In this document: positions 16,253 through 25,882 of the stretch, in pieces | Layout of the letters: every line of letters starts with the position of its first letter | Numbering within the stretch: position 1 is the stretch's first letter | Origin: Flavobacteriaceae bacterium UBA3356 | GTDB taxonomy: Bacteria > Bacteroidota > Bacteroidia > Flavobacteriales > Flavobacteriaceae | DNA: 64,000 nt | Assembly: GCA_002360635.1 (NCBI GenBank) | Contig: DEQW01000006.1 | Span: 90,135 to 154,134 of the forward strand | Direction of reading: 5' to 3' | The notes under the pieces: generated by a model | Database searches by the model: none | What the model was told of the DNA's origin: nothing | What the model saw: only the letters and a program-made list of their open reading frames with translations | Position numbers and translations under genes: made by a program

Positions 16253-17674
16253 TTACTTATAACTTCTTGGCCCTAAAAAGGCTGCCGTAGTGGTTTCTAT
16301 CAACTCGTCACCACTATATACGCCTATTTTCACTTTATCTTTGTCGCCATTAAGAGCACTAGCATTTATTTCTATAAAAAGTGTACCCTCTGCCAAGCCT
16401 TGTTTTGGAACCTGAAATTCATCTTGGGTTACCAATTTGACAGTTCCCTTATGGGAAAGCAATTTAAAATGAACATCGTTAACTTCTTCAGTTGTTTTGT
16501 TGATCAATTTGAAAGTGAATACGTTGCTAATAATATTATTGTCTTTATGTTCATACAATTGCCCAGGAAGTCTCAATACTCTTGCTTCTACATCATTTCT
16601 AAGAAAAAGCATACCTACCAAGACGCCAATTAAAATTAACAATACGGCAGTGTACCCTTTTAACCTAGGGGTAAATTTAAATTTTGTTTTCTTTTCAATA
16701 TTTTCTTCACTTGCATAGCGAATCAATCCTTTTGGTAAATTTACCGCTTCCATAATACTGTCGCAGGCATCAATACATGCGGTACAGTTTACACATTCCA
16801 GTTGGGTACCATTACGGATATCGATACCCGTTGGACACACGTGAACGCATTGGAAACAATCTATGCAGTCCCCTTTTCCAGAAGTTTCCCGGTCTTCTTT
16901 TTTATTGAATTTTGCTCTTCCTTTTTCCTTTTCACCCCGTTTATGGTCATAAGCAACAACAATACTTTTATTATCCAAAAGAACCCCTTGCAACCTGCCA
17001 TAAGGACAAGCAATGATGCAAACTTGCTCTCTAAACCAAGCAAATACAAAATAAAACACACCCGTAAAGATTGTTAGGGAAATAAGGGTGTTCCAGTTTT
17101 CTGTTGGGCCTTCCTGAATGTATTCCAATAACTTATCACTTCCTATTAAATATGCTAAAAAAACATTTGCAATTAAAAATGAAATGATAAAAAAGATAAA
17201 CCACTTTAATCCTTTTTTTCTAATCTTTTCAGCATTCCAAACTTGTTTATCCAACCGAATTTGCTTCCCCCTATCCCCTTCAATGGCATATTCAATTCTT
17301 CTAAAAACCATTTCAAGAAAAATGGTCTGTGGACAGATCCATCCACAAAAAATCCGCCCGAAAGCAACAGTAAAAAGGATAATAAAAACTACCCCGATGA
17401 GCATAGAAATAACAAAAAGGTGAAAATCTTGTGGCCAAAACGGAAATCCGAAAATATTGAATTTCCTTTCCAATACATTAAACAAAAGAAACTGGTTGCC
17501 ATTTATTTTTATAAATGGTGCGGCAAACAAAAAAGCCAACAAAAAATAGCTTACATATTTACGGTACTCATATAACTTGCCCGAAGGCTTTTTGGGGTAC
17601 ACCCAAGAGCGTTTTCCTTCTTTATCGATTGTACCGATACTGTCCCTAAATGATTCGTCTTTTGGAGCTTCCAA
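16253..17674 (-). CDS. ccoG: Cytochrome c oxidase accessory protein CcoG (RdxA/FixG)
   Basis: This 473-residue membrane-bound iron-sulfur protein is associated with copper reduction during cbb3 oxidase biogenesis. Several N-terminal transmembrane segments include a FGRIFCGWICPQTIF motif. Two [4Fe-4S] ferredoxin clusters can be read in CIDCFQCVHVCP and CVNCTACIDACD, followed by a transmembrane helix and a C-terminal immunoglobulin-like domain, the standard CcoG layout. No ATG is available near the 5' end, and an in-frame TAA lies shortly upstream, so the TTG at 17672-17674 is the probable start. It lies downstream of ccoP, from which a perfect inverted repeat separates it. Confidence 0.95.
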   Translation of the reverse strand: MEAPKDESFRDSIGTIDKEGKRSWVYPKKPSGKLYEYRKYVSYFLLAFLFAAPFIKINGNQFLLFNVLERKFNIFGFPFWPQDFHLFVISMLIGVVFIILFTVAFGRIFCGWICPQTIFLEMVFRRIEYAIEGDRGKQIRLDKQVWNAEKIRKKGLKWFIFFIISFLIANVFLAYLIGSDKLLEYIQEGPTENWNTLISLTIFTGVFYFVFAWFREQVCIIACPYGRLQGVLLDNKSIVVAYDHKRGEKEKGRAKFNKKEDRETSGKGDCIDCFQCVHVCPTGIDIRNGTQLECVNCTACIDACDSIMEAVNLPKGLIRYASEENIEKKTKFKFTPRLKGYTAVLLILIGVLVGMLFLRNDVEARVLRLPGQLYEHKDNNIISNVFTFKLINKTTEEVNDVHFKLLSHKGTVKLVTQDEFQVPKQGLAEGTLFIEINASALNGDKDKVKIGVYSGDELIETTTAAFLGPRSYK

Positions 17675-17691
17675 TATTTTTGTTTTTTATG

Positions 17692-17725
17692 ATACCTACA
17701 AGATTTATTAAAACCCTGTAGGTAT
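17692..17725. repeat. Intergenic inverted repeat between ccoP and ccoG
   Basis: The 9-base arms ATACCTACA and TGTAGGTAT enclose a 16-base AT-rich loop. There is no proper T-run for a strong terminator. It could be an mRNA processing or stabilising hairpin setting ccoP and ccoG levels, or a member of the small dispersed palindromes often seen between flavobacterial genes. Confidence 0.6.
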
Positions 17726-17745
17726 TTTTGGATATATAAAACCTG

Positions 17746-18717
17746 CTATTCTTTTACAACATCTCCCGTTACAGGCTGGTCCTCAATCTTCATTTGAATT
17801 TTAGTAGAATCGATTATTTTCACTTCAACTTCTTCCACTGGAGCATTAGGGTCTATCCAAAGGTCCCCTTCGGGCTCTTTTGGGTCTGCAGGTGTAGTAC
17901 CATGTAAACTTAAAACGTAACTTGACACCTGTGCCATTTCACTGGGTTTTAAATCGGTTTTCCAAGCTACCATCCCTTTACCGTCTCGTCCCCCTTCTGA
18001 AACTGTATTAAACACGTTTTTTATTCCACCGCCCAAAATCCAATAATCATCTGTTAGGTTGGGGCCAATTCCACCTCCACCATCTACTTTATGGCAAGCA
18101 ATACAATTAGCTTCAAAGACAGTTTTTCCGGCTGCAATGTCTTGTTTTCCTGTTAGTATTTCTACCGTATTTACATCGATTAAATCTTTAGCGGTCTTTT
18201 TGTACTCTTCTATCTCTGCCCTAGCTTCAGCTACGGCAATTTCATATTCTTGATCTTGATCAATCCCATCAAAAATATGATACCGTACCATATAGACCAC
18301 TGCAAAAATTATGGTTGCATAGAACATATATACCCACCAAGGTGGCAAGGTGTTATCCAGCTCGCGGATACCATCGTAATTGTGATCCAGGACAATTTCT
18401 TCTTCTTTTTCCAATGGTTTTTTTGCCAGTAACTTTTTATAGGTATTTTTAAACCAGTTGTTTTCTTTTCTTTGTTCTTCAGCTGCTAAAAATTTTGCTT
18501 GCGCTTCTTCATTCAATCCCCTAAACAGAATACTTTTTAATGTTTCTGAAATAACTTCAATAGCAATGGCAAAAACGAAGACCAAGCCCAAGACCGCCCA
18601 AATGACCGGATATTTAACAATGGCCCAGGTATCACCAGATTCCACTGTAAATTCCAGTAGGAAAAATGCGAGGACCATAAAGCCTATAATTCGTAAATAA
18701 GATGCTGTTGTTTTCAT
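17746..18717 (-). CDS. ccoP: cbb3 oxidase cytochrome c subunit, single-haem CcoP
   Basis: This 323-residue cytochrome c subunit feeds electrons to the cbb3 oxidase. There are N-terminal hydrophobic segments (about 8-25 and 34-56), a soluble linker, another membrane helix (about 127-148, after LPPWWVYMFY) and a C-terminal cytochrome c domain. That domain has one haem site, C205-x2-C208-H209, and the likely axial methionine in GKGMVAW. Proteobacterial CcoP carries two CxxCH motifs, whereas only one is present here. The start lies 5 bases after ccoQ, so the two are translationally close. A long acidic tail ends the protein. Confidence 0.93.
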   Translation of the reverse strand: MKTTASYLRIIGFMVLAFFLLEFTVESGDTWAIVKYPVIWAVLGLVFVFAIAIEVISETLKSILFRGLNEEAQAKFLAAEEQRKENNWFKNTYKKLLAKKPLEKEEEIVLDHNYDGIRELDNTLPPWWVYMFYATIIFAVVYMVRYHIFDGIDQDQEYEIAVAEARAEIEEYKKTAKDLIDVNTVEILTGKQDIAAGKTVFEANCIACHKVDGGGGIGPNLTDDYWILGGGIKNVFNTVSEGGRDGKGMVAWKTDLKPSEMAQVSSYVLSLHGTTPADPKEPEGDLWIDPNAPVEEVEVKIIDSTKIQMKIEDQPVTGDVVKE

Positions 18718-18722
18718 AATGG

Positions 18723-18923
18723 CTAGTTATTTTTACCGTTTTTAACACTGTCTCCAGGCAATTCCAACGGAAGGTTGCTTACTTCTTTTATGTGCTCTTT
18801 TTTTGCTGTGAAGACCCACCAAAACAGGGCAACAAAAAAGATGAAAAATATGAGCAGGGAAATAATGGGGTATATTGAAACCCCATCAATACTTTCTAGG
18901 TTTCCTTTGATGAATTTTAACAT
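18723..18923 (-). CDS. ccoQ: cbb3 oxidase subunit CcoQ/FixQ
   Basis: This 66-residue protein with one transmembrane helix (about residues 18-40, ending LFWWVFTAKKEH) is followed by a short polar tail. The phrase WWVFTAKK is typical of the CcoQ/FixQ family, which stabilises the cbb3 complex. It is placed between ccoNO (2 bases) and ccoP (5 bases), the canonical order N-O-Q-P. Confidence 0.9.
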   Translation of the reverse strand: MLKFIKGNLESIDGVSIYPIISLLIFFIFFVALFWWVFTAKKEHIKEVSNLPLELPGDSVKNGKNN

Positions 18924-18925
18924 AA

Positions 18926-21127
18926 TTAGTCGTTTTGGGCTGAAGCTTCCTCAGCTGTTTTTACTTTAATATCTGTACCTAAGCGTTGTAGGTATGCTAT
19001 TATAGCTACAATTTCCCTATCACGCATTTCAACAAAATCTTCTCCGTTTTCTTCTGCGTATTGTTTGTCCGCTTCATACGTTTTGGCAAAATCTGGGTCG
19101 CTGTAAAGGTTCTTTTCTATTTTGGTACCTTGTTCCATCATGGATTGTTGTGCGTTAGCTATTTCTTCTTCAGTATAAGGTACACCCAAGGTTACCATAG
19201 CTTCCATTTTGGTTTCGGTATTGCTTTTATCCAATTCGGCATTGATGAGCCATTTGTACGAAGGCATAATGGAACCGGAAGAGGTACTCTGTGGATCATA
19301 CATATGGTTTAAGTGCCAATTGTCACTATACTTTCCACCCACACGCAAGAGGTCGGGGCCTGTGCGTTTACTTCCCCATAGGAACGGGTGATCGTACACA
19401 TATTCACCGCTTTTTGAGTATTCACCATATCGTTCCACTTCACTACGGAATGGACGCACCATTTGTGAATGGCAGGAAACACAACCTTCACGAATGTAAA
19501 TGTCTCGACCTTCCAATTCTAATGGTGAATATGGTTTTACACTTGAAATTACAGGCACATAATCATCTACTAACAGAGATGGTATTATTTGTACTGCACC
19601 TCCAATTAATATGGCTATGGTAGCAAAAATAGTTAGTTTTACTGGTCTTCTTTCCAACCACGTGTGATAGCCTTCTTTCGCCGTACGATGTTTAGTTACT
19701 TTTTGTAATGGCGCAGCTTCTGCCAGCTCATCGGTTACTTTGCTTCCTTTACGAGCAGTCATTATAATATTGTAAAGTGCTATAAAAGCTCCGATGATAA
19801 ATAGACTTCCTCCAATAGCACGCATCCAATACATTGGTATGATTTCGGCTACGGTTTCCAAGAAGTTTCCGTAAGTAAGGGTTCCGTCTGGGTTAAATTG
19901 TTTCCACATAGAAGCTTGAACAAATCCAGCAACATACATTGGCAATGCATACATTATAATACCCAATGTACCTATCCAAAAATGCGTATTGGCTAGCTTA
20001 ATGGAATATAGTTTCGTTTTAAAAAGTCTAGGCACCAACCAATACACCATCCCAAAGGTTAAGAAACCATTCCAAGCTAACGCACCTACGTGAACGTGAG
20101 CAATGATCCAGTCGCTAAAGTGCGCAATGGCATTTACGTTTTTAAGTGAAAGCATTGGACCCTCGAACGTTGCCATACCATAACCGGTTATGGCCACTAC
20201 CATAAATTTTAAAACTGGGTCGGTACGTACTTTGTCCCAAGCTCCCCTTAGCGTCAACAGTCCATTAATCATACCTCCCCAAGATGGAGCAATTAACATA
20301 ACAGAAAAAGCAACACCTAAATTCTGCGCCCAATCTGGTAATGATGAATACAATAAGTGGTGAGGACCTGCCCAAATATAAATGAATATTAATGACCAAA
20401 AGTGAACAATGGACAGCTTATAGGAATATACTGGACGGTTGGCTGCCTTTGGTACAAAATAATACATTAAGCCCAAAAAGGGAGTGGTTAAGAAAAACGC
20501 CACGGCGTTGTGTCCGTACCACCATTGTACCAAAGCATCTTGCACACCGGCATAAAATGAATAACTTTTTAATGCACTAACTGGTAATTCGATACTATTA
20601 ACAATATGCAATACAGCAACCGTAACAAAAGTCGCCAGGTAAAACCATATTGCAACGTATAAGTGACGCTGTCTCCTTTTTAAGATAGTTCCGATTAAGT
20701 TGGCCCCAAATGCCACCCAAATTAAGGCAATGGCAATATCGAAAGGCCACTCTAATTCGGCATATTCCTTTGAAGTGGTATAGCCTAACGGAAGTGTAAT
20801 TGCGGCTCCAACAATAATAGCTTGCCAGCCCCAAAAGTTTAGGTTACTTAGCCAATCTTTCCACATCCTGGCTTTTAATAATCGTTGTGTGGAATAGTAA
20901 ACACCGGCAAAAATGGCATTCCCCACAAAAGCGAAAATTACGGCGTTTGTATGCAAGGGTCGTAATCGACCAAAACTTAACCAGGAAATTCCATCGGTAA
21001 CATTAGGAAATAAAAACATGAAGGCTAGTAAGAGTCCTATACTCATACCAACAATACCCCAAAACATAGTGGCATTGACAAACTTTTTTACGATTTTGTT
21101 ATCGTAATAAAACTGTTCTGTTTGCAT
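18926..21127 (-). CDS. ccoNO: cbb3-type cytochrome c oxidase, fused CcoN-CcoO
   Basis: This gene joins the catalytic haem-copper subunit CcoN to the mono-haem cytochrome c subunit CcoO, a fusion usual in Bacteroidota. It is the terminal oxidase that reduces oxygen at very low concentration. The CcoN half (about the first 470 residues) has 12 or more membrane helices with ligand histidines in RPLHTNAV, WWYGHNAVAFF, GPHHLLY and HVHVGALAWNG. After a membrane linker, the CcoO half carries REGCVSCHSQMVRPF. I choose the ATG at 21125-21127 (MQTEQFYYDN), because the eight codons upstream look like leader. The operon is headed by ccoS with an operator at 21416. Confidence 0.96.
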   Translation of the reverse strand: MQTEQFYYDNKIVKKFVNATMFWGIVGMSIGLLLAFMFLFPNVTDGISWLSFGRLRPLHTNAVIFAFVGNAIFAGVYYSTQRLLKARMWKDWLSNLNFWGWQAIIVGAAITLPLGYTTSKEYAELEWPFDIAIALIWVAFGANLIGTILKRRQRHLYVAIWFYLATFVTVAVLHIVNSIELPVSALKSYSFYAGVQDALVQWWYGHNAVAFFLTTPFLGLMYYFVPKAANRPVYSYKLSIVHFWSLIFIYIWAGPHHLLYSSLPDWAQNLGVAFSVMLIAPSWGGMINGLLTLRGAWDKVRTDPVLKFMVVAITGYGMATFEGPMLSLKNVNAIAHFSDWIIAHVHVGALAWNGFLTFGMVYWLVPRLFKTKLYSIKLANTHFWIGTLGIIMYALPMYVAGFVQASMWKQFNPDGTLTYGNFLETVAEIIPMYWMRAIGGSLFIIGAFIALYNIIMTARKGSKVTDELAEAAPLQKVTKHRTAKEGYHTWLERRPVKLTIFATIAILIGGAVQIIPSLLVDDYVPVISSVKPYSPLELEGRDIYIREGCVSCHSQMVRPFRSEVERYGEYSKSGEYVYDHPFLWGSKRTGPDLLRVGGKYSDNWHLNHMYDPQSTSSGSIMPSYKWLINAELDKSNTETKMEAMVTLGVPYTEEEIANAQQSMMEQGTKIEKNLYSDPDFAKTYEADKQYAEENGEDFVEMRDREIVAIIAYLQRLGTDIKVKTAEEASAQND

Positions 21128-21163
21128 AATAGTTAGTGTTTCTTCCCGCATTTCGCGAGATTT

Positions 21164-21364
21164 TTAAATATTTGAATTGACTTTGTTTTCTTTTGTTTTT
21201 GATATGGAAGGTTCTTCTTTTACAAGTTCATCTTCAAACAACATGCGAACTGAAGGTGTATACGTATCATCATACTGCCCCTTTTTTACCGAAATAATGA
21301 AAGCGATAAAAAAAACGATAGCAACTAGAACACTTATGCTCAATAACACGTAAATAATACTCAT
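21164..21364 (-). CDS. ccoS: cbb3 oxidase maturation protein CcoS
   Basis: This 66-residue protein has one N-terminal transmembrane helix (about residues 3-25), then KKGQYDDTYTPSVRMLFEDE, the family signature (G-Q-[FY]-D-D-x-x-x-P-[AS]-x-R-[MI]-L). CcoS is required for insertion of cofactors into cbb3 oxidase. It is the first gene after the operator/promoter at 21385-21427 and lies 36 bases before ccoNO. Confidence 0.95.
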   Translation of the reverse strand: MSIIYVLLSISVLVAIVFFIAFIISVKKGQYDDTYTPSVRMLFEDELVKEEPSISKTKENKVNSNI

Positions 21365-21384
21365 ACCTAATCTTAATTATGGTG

Positions 21385-21427
21385 TAAAACTACTTTTGGA
21401 ACGATAAAAAAAATATGACATTCGTCA
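21385..21427 (-). promoter_or_regulatory. CRP/FNR-type operator and -7 box for ccoS-ccoNOQP-G-H
   Basis: The operator TGACATTCGTCA is at 21416-21427, read on the minus strand toward ccoS, and overlaps the stop codon of ccoI. The -7 box TAGTTTTA at 21385-21392 (minus strand) has the standard 35-base offset. This gives the oxidase genes their own activated promoter within the locus. Confidence 0.75.
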
Positions 21428-23845
21428 GCTTTGCTTATTTATATTCATTCTTAATTTTCTACTGATATATTGGGTAAAAAGGGTAGTAAATACCACAATG
21501 CTAATACTACTTAAAGGCATTAAAATAGCCGCAATAACGGGTTTTAAATGCCCCGTAACCGCAAAAGAAAGTCCAACTAAATTATACAGTAACGAAAGCA
21601 AAAAAGCCCATTTAATAATCTTGATACTTTTCTGTGAAAGGGTGATATACTGCACCAAATTTTTAAAGACCGAAGCATCCAAAATACCGTCACAAGCAGG
21701 TGAAAAAACGTTTATGTTTTCTGAAATAACAACTCCCACATCACTCTGTTTTAAAGCTCCAGCATCGTTTAGACCATCACCAATCATCATTACGGTTTTA
21801 CCAGATTGTTGGCATTTTTTTATAAATTCAAGTTTATTTCCTGGTTTTTGATTGAAAATAAGCTCTGTTCCGCTGGGTAGTAATCTTTCCAATCGTTCAC
21901 GTTCCCCATCATTATCCCCAGAAAGAACTGTGACTTCTTTATTTTTACTCAATTCTTCAAAAACCTCAGCAACCCCATATCTGTATTCATTTTCGAAAAC
22001 ATAGCAGCCTTTATATTCCTCGTTACTACTAATATGAACTGTTGTTTTCTTGTGTTCTTCTAAAAGTTGTTGTTGTTTTTCAGAAGTATTTTTCACGTAA
22101 GTAAAGGAACCTACTTTTATAGTTGCATTATTTGCCTCAGCAAACATCCCCTTCCCTACTTCTTCTTCAAATTGGTCAAGGGTATGAATGTTATGTTTAT
22201 CCAAGATATCGTATAAAGACCGGCTTAGAGGATGGTTCGATGCACGCAGGGTGCTTGTTAACAGTTGTTTTTCTTGTTTTGTGAGTTCAGTTCCTTCATA
22301 GGTTATTGTATTTTTTCGGTTTGTGGTGAGCGTTCCCGTTTTATCAAATACCACCATATCCACTTTTGCCATTTGTTCAATTATGGAAGCTTCTTTCAAA
22401 TAAAATTTATTGTTTCCGAAAATGCGCAACAAATTCCCTAACGTAAAAGGCGCGGCCAACGCAATTGCACACGGACAAGCCACGATCAATACTGCTGTAA
22501 ACACATTAAATGCTTTTGAAGGATCTACCACCATCCAAAATAAAGTAGAAAGAAAGGCAATACTCAATACCGCCACCGTAAACCGTTTGCTAATGCTATC
22601 GGTTAAAGATTGGAAGATTCCCGTTTTATCTTTACTGAACACTTCATTACTCCAAAGTTGAGTTAAATAGCTTTGTTCTACTGGCTTTAAAACTTCTACT
22701 TCCAGTATTCCGTTTTGTTGTTTTCCACCGGCATATAATTTGTCGCCAGATTGTTTGGAAACGGGCTCTGCTTCGCCGGTTACAAAACTATAATCGATAA
22801 GGGCGTTTCCTTTTATTAAAATAGCATCTACAGGAAGGAGTTCGTTATTTCGAATAAGCAACCGATCGCCTTTTTGTATTTTATAAACTTCGGCCTGTTC
22901 TTCTTTAACAGTTCCTTTTTTGTTTTTTATTAAACGTGTTACTGCAATTGGGAAATATGATTTGTAGTCCCGTTCAAAAGACAAATACGAATATGTTTTT
23001 TGCTGAAAAAACTTCCCCAATAACAAAAAGAAAATAAGACCTGTTAGACTATCAAAAAAGCCAGTGCCCCAATCCATGATAATTTCTAGCGTACTTCTTA
23101 TAAAAAGTACAGCAATACCAATGGCAATAGGTACATCAATGTTTAAAATACCAGACCGTAGCCCTTTGTAAGCCGAAGTAAAGTAATCCCGACCAGAATA
23201 AAACACTACAGGTACCGAAAAGGCAAACATTAACCATCGAAACATGTTTTTAAATTGGTCCAACCAAAACTCCTGTACTTCAAAATATTCTGGAAACGAC
23301 AGAAACATCACGTTACCAAAAGCAAAACCCGCAACACCAAGTTTATAGATAAGGCTGCGGTCAATATGTTTTTCTTTCTTTTCTGAATTTTCAAGTGATA
23401 TATAGGGTTCGTAGCCAATACGACTGAGTAAAAGAACCAATTCTTTTAAATTAGTATTTTCAGCAGAAAAAGTGATACGAACTGTTTTTTCGGGAAAATT
23501 GACTTGTGAAGTCTTCACCGCGCTGTTGAGCTTATTCAGGTTTTCCAACACCCAAATACAACTGCTACAATGAATGGAAGGAATTAAAAAAGAAACAATC
23601 TGTGTGGTACCATTGTCAAATTCCAATAGTTTTTCCACAATAGAAGCATTGTCAAGAAAGTCGAATTTCCCTTCAATTTCCTGCGGGGAAATACCTGGAT
23701 TTTCATCCAGGTCGTAATAATAACCTAAGTCGCTTTCCTGAAGAATATCAAAAACCGTTTTACAGCCGTGGCAACAAAACGTTTTTTCTTTGTGTTCGAT
23801 AACAGTGTCTACACACGGATCCCCACAATGGAAACAGTTTGTCAT
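21425..23845 (-). CDS. ccoI: Copper-translocating P-type ATPase CcoI/FixI-like
   Basis: This 806-residue P1B-ATPase supplies copper for cbb3 oxidase assembly. The N-terminus has a cysteine-rich zinc-ribbon-like segment (CFHCGDPC...CCHGC, residues 4-28) typical of Bacteroidota CcoI. An HMA-like domain with HCSSC near residue 92 follows, then membrane helices with the CPC ion motif in IVACPCAIALAAPF, the phosphorylation motif DKTGTLT, HP in ASNHPLSRSLY, and GDGLNDAGAL. All P1B catalytic motifs are present. It is transcribed from its own operator/promoter (23876-23918), and its stop overlaps the next operator. The locus context separates it from general CopA exporters. Confidence 0.93.
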   Translation of the reverse strand: MTNCFHCGDPCVDTVIEHKEKTFCCHGCKTVFDILQESDLGYYYDLDENPGISPQEIEGKFDFLDNASIVEKLLEFDNGTTQIVSFLIPSIHCSSCIWVLENLNKLNSAVKTSQVNFPEKTVRITFSAENTNLKELVLLLSRIGYEPYISLENSEKKEKHIDRSLIYKLGVAGFAFGNVMFLSFPEYFEVQEFWLDQFKNMFRWLMFAFSVPVVFYSGRDYFTSAYKGLRSGILNIDVPIAIGIAVLFIRSTLEIIMDWGTGFFDSLTGLIFFLLLGKFFQQKTYSYLSFERDYKSYFPIAVTRLIKNKKGTVKEEQAEVYKIQKGDRLLIRNNELLPVDAILIKGNALIDYSFVTGEAEPVSKQSGDKLYAGGKQQNGILEVEVLKPVEQSYLTQLWSNEVFSKDKTGIFQSLTDSISKRFTVAVLSIAFLSTLFWMVVDPSKAFNVFTAVLIVACPCAIALAAPFTLGNLLRIFGNNKFYLKEASIIEQMAKVDMVVFDKTGTLTTNRKNTITYEGTELTKQEKQLLTSTLRASNHPLSRSLYDILDKHNIHTLDQFEEEVGKGMFAEANNATIKVGSFTYVKNTSEKQQQLLEEHKKTTVHISSNEEYKGCYVFENEYRYGVAEVFEELSKNKEVTVLSGDNDGERERLERLLPSGTELIFNQKPGNKLEFIKKCQQSGKTVMMIGDGLNDAGALKQSDVGVVISENINVFSPACDGILDASVFKNLVQYITLSQKSIKIIKWAFLLSLLYNLVGLSFAVTGHLKPVIAAILMPLSSISIVVFTTLFTQYISRKLRMNINKQS

Positions 23846-23875
23846 TCAATTAAAATTTGCTCATTATACCTATTA

Positions 23876-23918
23876 CAAAGGTGCTATTGAACGGTATTTA
23901 AAAAAATGATAATTGTCA
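23876..23918 (-). promoter_or_regulatory. CRP/FNR-type operator and -7 box for ccoI
   Basis: The operator TGATAATTGTCA is at 23907-23918 and a CACCTTTG -7 element (minus strand) at 23876-23883, offset 35 bases. The same variant box CACCTTTG occurs at the CoA-transferase promoter, so it is probably functional despite CA instead of TA. Confidence 0.7.
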
Positions 23919-23929
23919 GTTACTGCTTA

Positions 23930-24394
23930 TTATTTCCAAAAGGGGTCGTTATAATCGGTCTTGGGAGTATCGTCTATATGAAGTTTTTCTATGGTTTTAA
24001 GTTGCTCAGCAGTCGCAACTTTCTGAATTTCATTGAACATAATTCGTTCTTCAAAGCGTATATGCGCTTGCAACTCTTCTTCTAAAAGGCGTAAGGATTT
24101 TTTGGGATCAATAGTATCTTTAAATAGTTTTTCAATGCGTTCGTGTTCTTTTAAAGCTCGTTTTACCATTTCATCTTCTTTATCCAAAATGGGGAAAATA
24201 TGTTCCTCTTCAGCTTTAAAATGAGGTTTTATTTCAGTTTCAAAAAACCAATCTGCGTATTTTTTCATACGTTCCAGAGAAATATCCGCTGAAAATCCTT
24301 TTCGTATTTTCCAGGAAAACAACAGTCCAAAATGATGTTGCCGGCTTAACGGTTTTAAAGCTTCGTGGCGTTTTATTGGTTTTGGTGTTTCCAT
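23930..24394 (-). CDS. Hemerythrin-domain protein
   Basis: This 154-residue protein is a HHE-type four-helix bundle with metal-ligand candidates in LSRQHHFGLLF, EIKPHFKAEEEHIFP, LKEHERIEKLF and LQAHIRFEERIMF. Such proteins bind a di-iron centre and sense, store or scavenge O2 or NO, or act in iron-sulfur repair. It lies on its own between ccoI and the CoA-transferase gene. I found no copy of the palindrome operator in the 180 bases upstream. The exact ligand gas is unknown. Confidence 0.85.
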   Translation of the reverse strand: METPKPIKRHEALKPLSRQHHFGLLFSWKIRKGFSADISLERMKKYADWFFETEIKPHFKAEEEHIFPILDKEDEMVKRALKEHERIEKLFKDTIDPKKSLRLLEEELQAHIRFEERIMFNEIQKVATAEQLKTIEKLHIDDTPKTDYNDPFWK

Positions 24395-24576
24395 TTTTTT
24401 GTTTTTTTATCGTATGTAGAATTAGCTTTACAGAATAAAGAATTGTGCAACTAATCATTCGGTATTTACTGTTTTAAATACGATTTAACTACTTATAAAT
24501 CAGTGATAAAACAATAAAGACTTGCGTTTATAGTGTCTTTTAAATTTTACTGCAAACGTTTACAAACTTGTTATTC

Positions 24577-25860
24577 TTAATTTCGAAAGCGTTTATTAGC
24601 TTCTCGTTCCAATGCCTCACGATGATCTGGATGTGCTATTGTAATGAGCGCCTTGGCTCGTTGTTCCAATCCTTTTCCAAAAAGGTTTACTACACCATAT
24701 TCTGTTGCTACATAGTGAACGTGCGCCCGGGTGGTGGTTACACTAGCTCCTTCTTTTAAAAATGGTGTTATTTTTGAAATCCCCTTATTGGTTACCGAAG
24801 GCATTGCAATAATTGGTTTTCCTCCTGGAGAAAGTGAAGCCCCACGAATGAAATCCATTTGGCCACCTACGCCAGAATATTGATACGTACCTATGGAATC
24901 GGCACACACTTGACCAGTTAAGTCAATTTCAATAGCACTGTTTATAGCAGTCACTTTTGGGTTTTGTCTAATAATTGCGGTATCGTTTGTGTATCCAGCT
25001 TCTTTAAAGTGAACCACAGGGTTATCATCAATAAAATCGTACAACTTTTGCGTACCCATCGCAAAACAGGTAACGATCTTGCCTGTTTTTATTTCCTTGT
25101 TTTCCCCAGTAATAATGCCTTTTTCAACTAAAGGTAAAATACCATCACTAAACATTTCAGTGTGGATACCCAATCGTTTATGGTTCGTTAAATTATTCAA
25201 TACCGCATTGGGGATGTTACCAATACCCATTTGTAACGTTGCACCATCTTCTACTAGGCCAGCTACATTTTTTCCGATAATTGCCTCTACTTCTGTTGGG
25301 GTTTCAATTATAGATGCGTGTATAGGTTCATCTACTTCAATCGCTAAGTCTATGTTTTTTATATGTATGATCCCGTCACCATGGGTCCTCGGAACTTTTG
25401 GGTTAACCTGCGCCACAACTTTTTTGGCCGTTAGGATGGCCGGCAACGTGATATCGACCGAAGCTCCCAACGAACAGTACCCGTGTCTATCAGGAGGGGA
25501 AACCTGAATAAAAGCTACATCCAACGGTAAAATATTACGCCTAAACAACCAGTGTATCTCACTTAAAAATACAGGAACATAATCGCCGTAAGGGCTGTGA
25601 ACACCTTTACGAACGTTGCCACCCACAAAAAAAGTGTTCAATTGAAAGGATTTGTTATAGGGTTCTTCCAAATATTTTGCTTCGCCATGCGTATGAATTT
25701 GAACTATTTCTACATTTTTTAATTCCGAATGCCTTTCACACAAGCTGTCAATTAATACATTTGGAGTCATGGCTGCGCCTTGAAAAAATACGCGATCTCC
25801 AGATTGTACGGCTGAAACAGCTTCTTGTGGATTTACTATTTTTACAATTTTATGATTCAT
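24577..25860 (-). CDS. Acetyl-CoA hydrolase/CoA-transferase family protein (4-hydroxybutyrate CoA-transferase-like)
   Basis: This 427-residue enzyme probably moves CoA between acetyl-CoA and a carboxylate such as 4-hydroxybutyrate, butyrate or succinate. The N-terminal AcetylCoA_hydro domain spans about 10-190. The C-terminal domain contains GVGGQMDFIRGASLSPGGK and THLF-like residues in VATEYGVVNLFGKGLEQRA, typical of the group. I use the ATG at 25858-25860 (MNHKIVKIVN), because the codons upstream cover the operator and promoter. It is controlled by an operator with an unusually long dyad. A possible role is acetate overflow or fermentation under oxygen limitation. The substrate is not determined. 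Confidence 0.85.
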   Translation of the reverse strand: MNHKIVKIVNPQEAVSAVQSGDRVFFQGAAMTPNVLIDSLCERHSELKNVEIVQIHTHGEAKYLEEPYNKSFQLNTFFVGGNVRKGVHSPYGDYVPVFLSEIHWLFRRNILPLDVAFIQVSPPDRHGYCSLGASVDITLPAILTAKKVVAQVNPKVPRTHGDGIIHIKNIDLAIEVDEPIHASIIETPTEVEAIIGKNVAGLVEDGATLQMGIGNIPNAVLNNLTNHKRLGIHTEMFSDGILPLVEKGIITGENKEIKTGKIVTCFAMGTQKLYDFIDDNPVVHFKEAGYTNDTAIIRQNPKVTAINSAIEIDLTGQVCADSIGTYQYSGVGGQMDFIRGASLSPGGKPIIAMPSVTNKGISKITPFLKEGASVTTTRAHVHYVATEYGVVNLFGKGLEQRAKALITIAHPDHREALEREANKRFRN

Positions 25861-25882
25861 TTTAGTTACTTTTTTAAGAATG

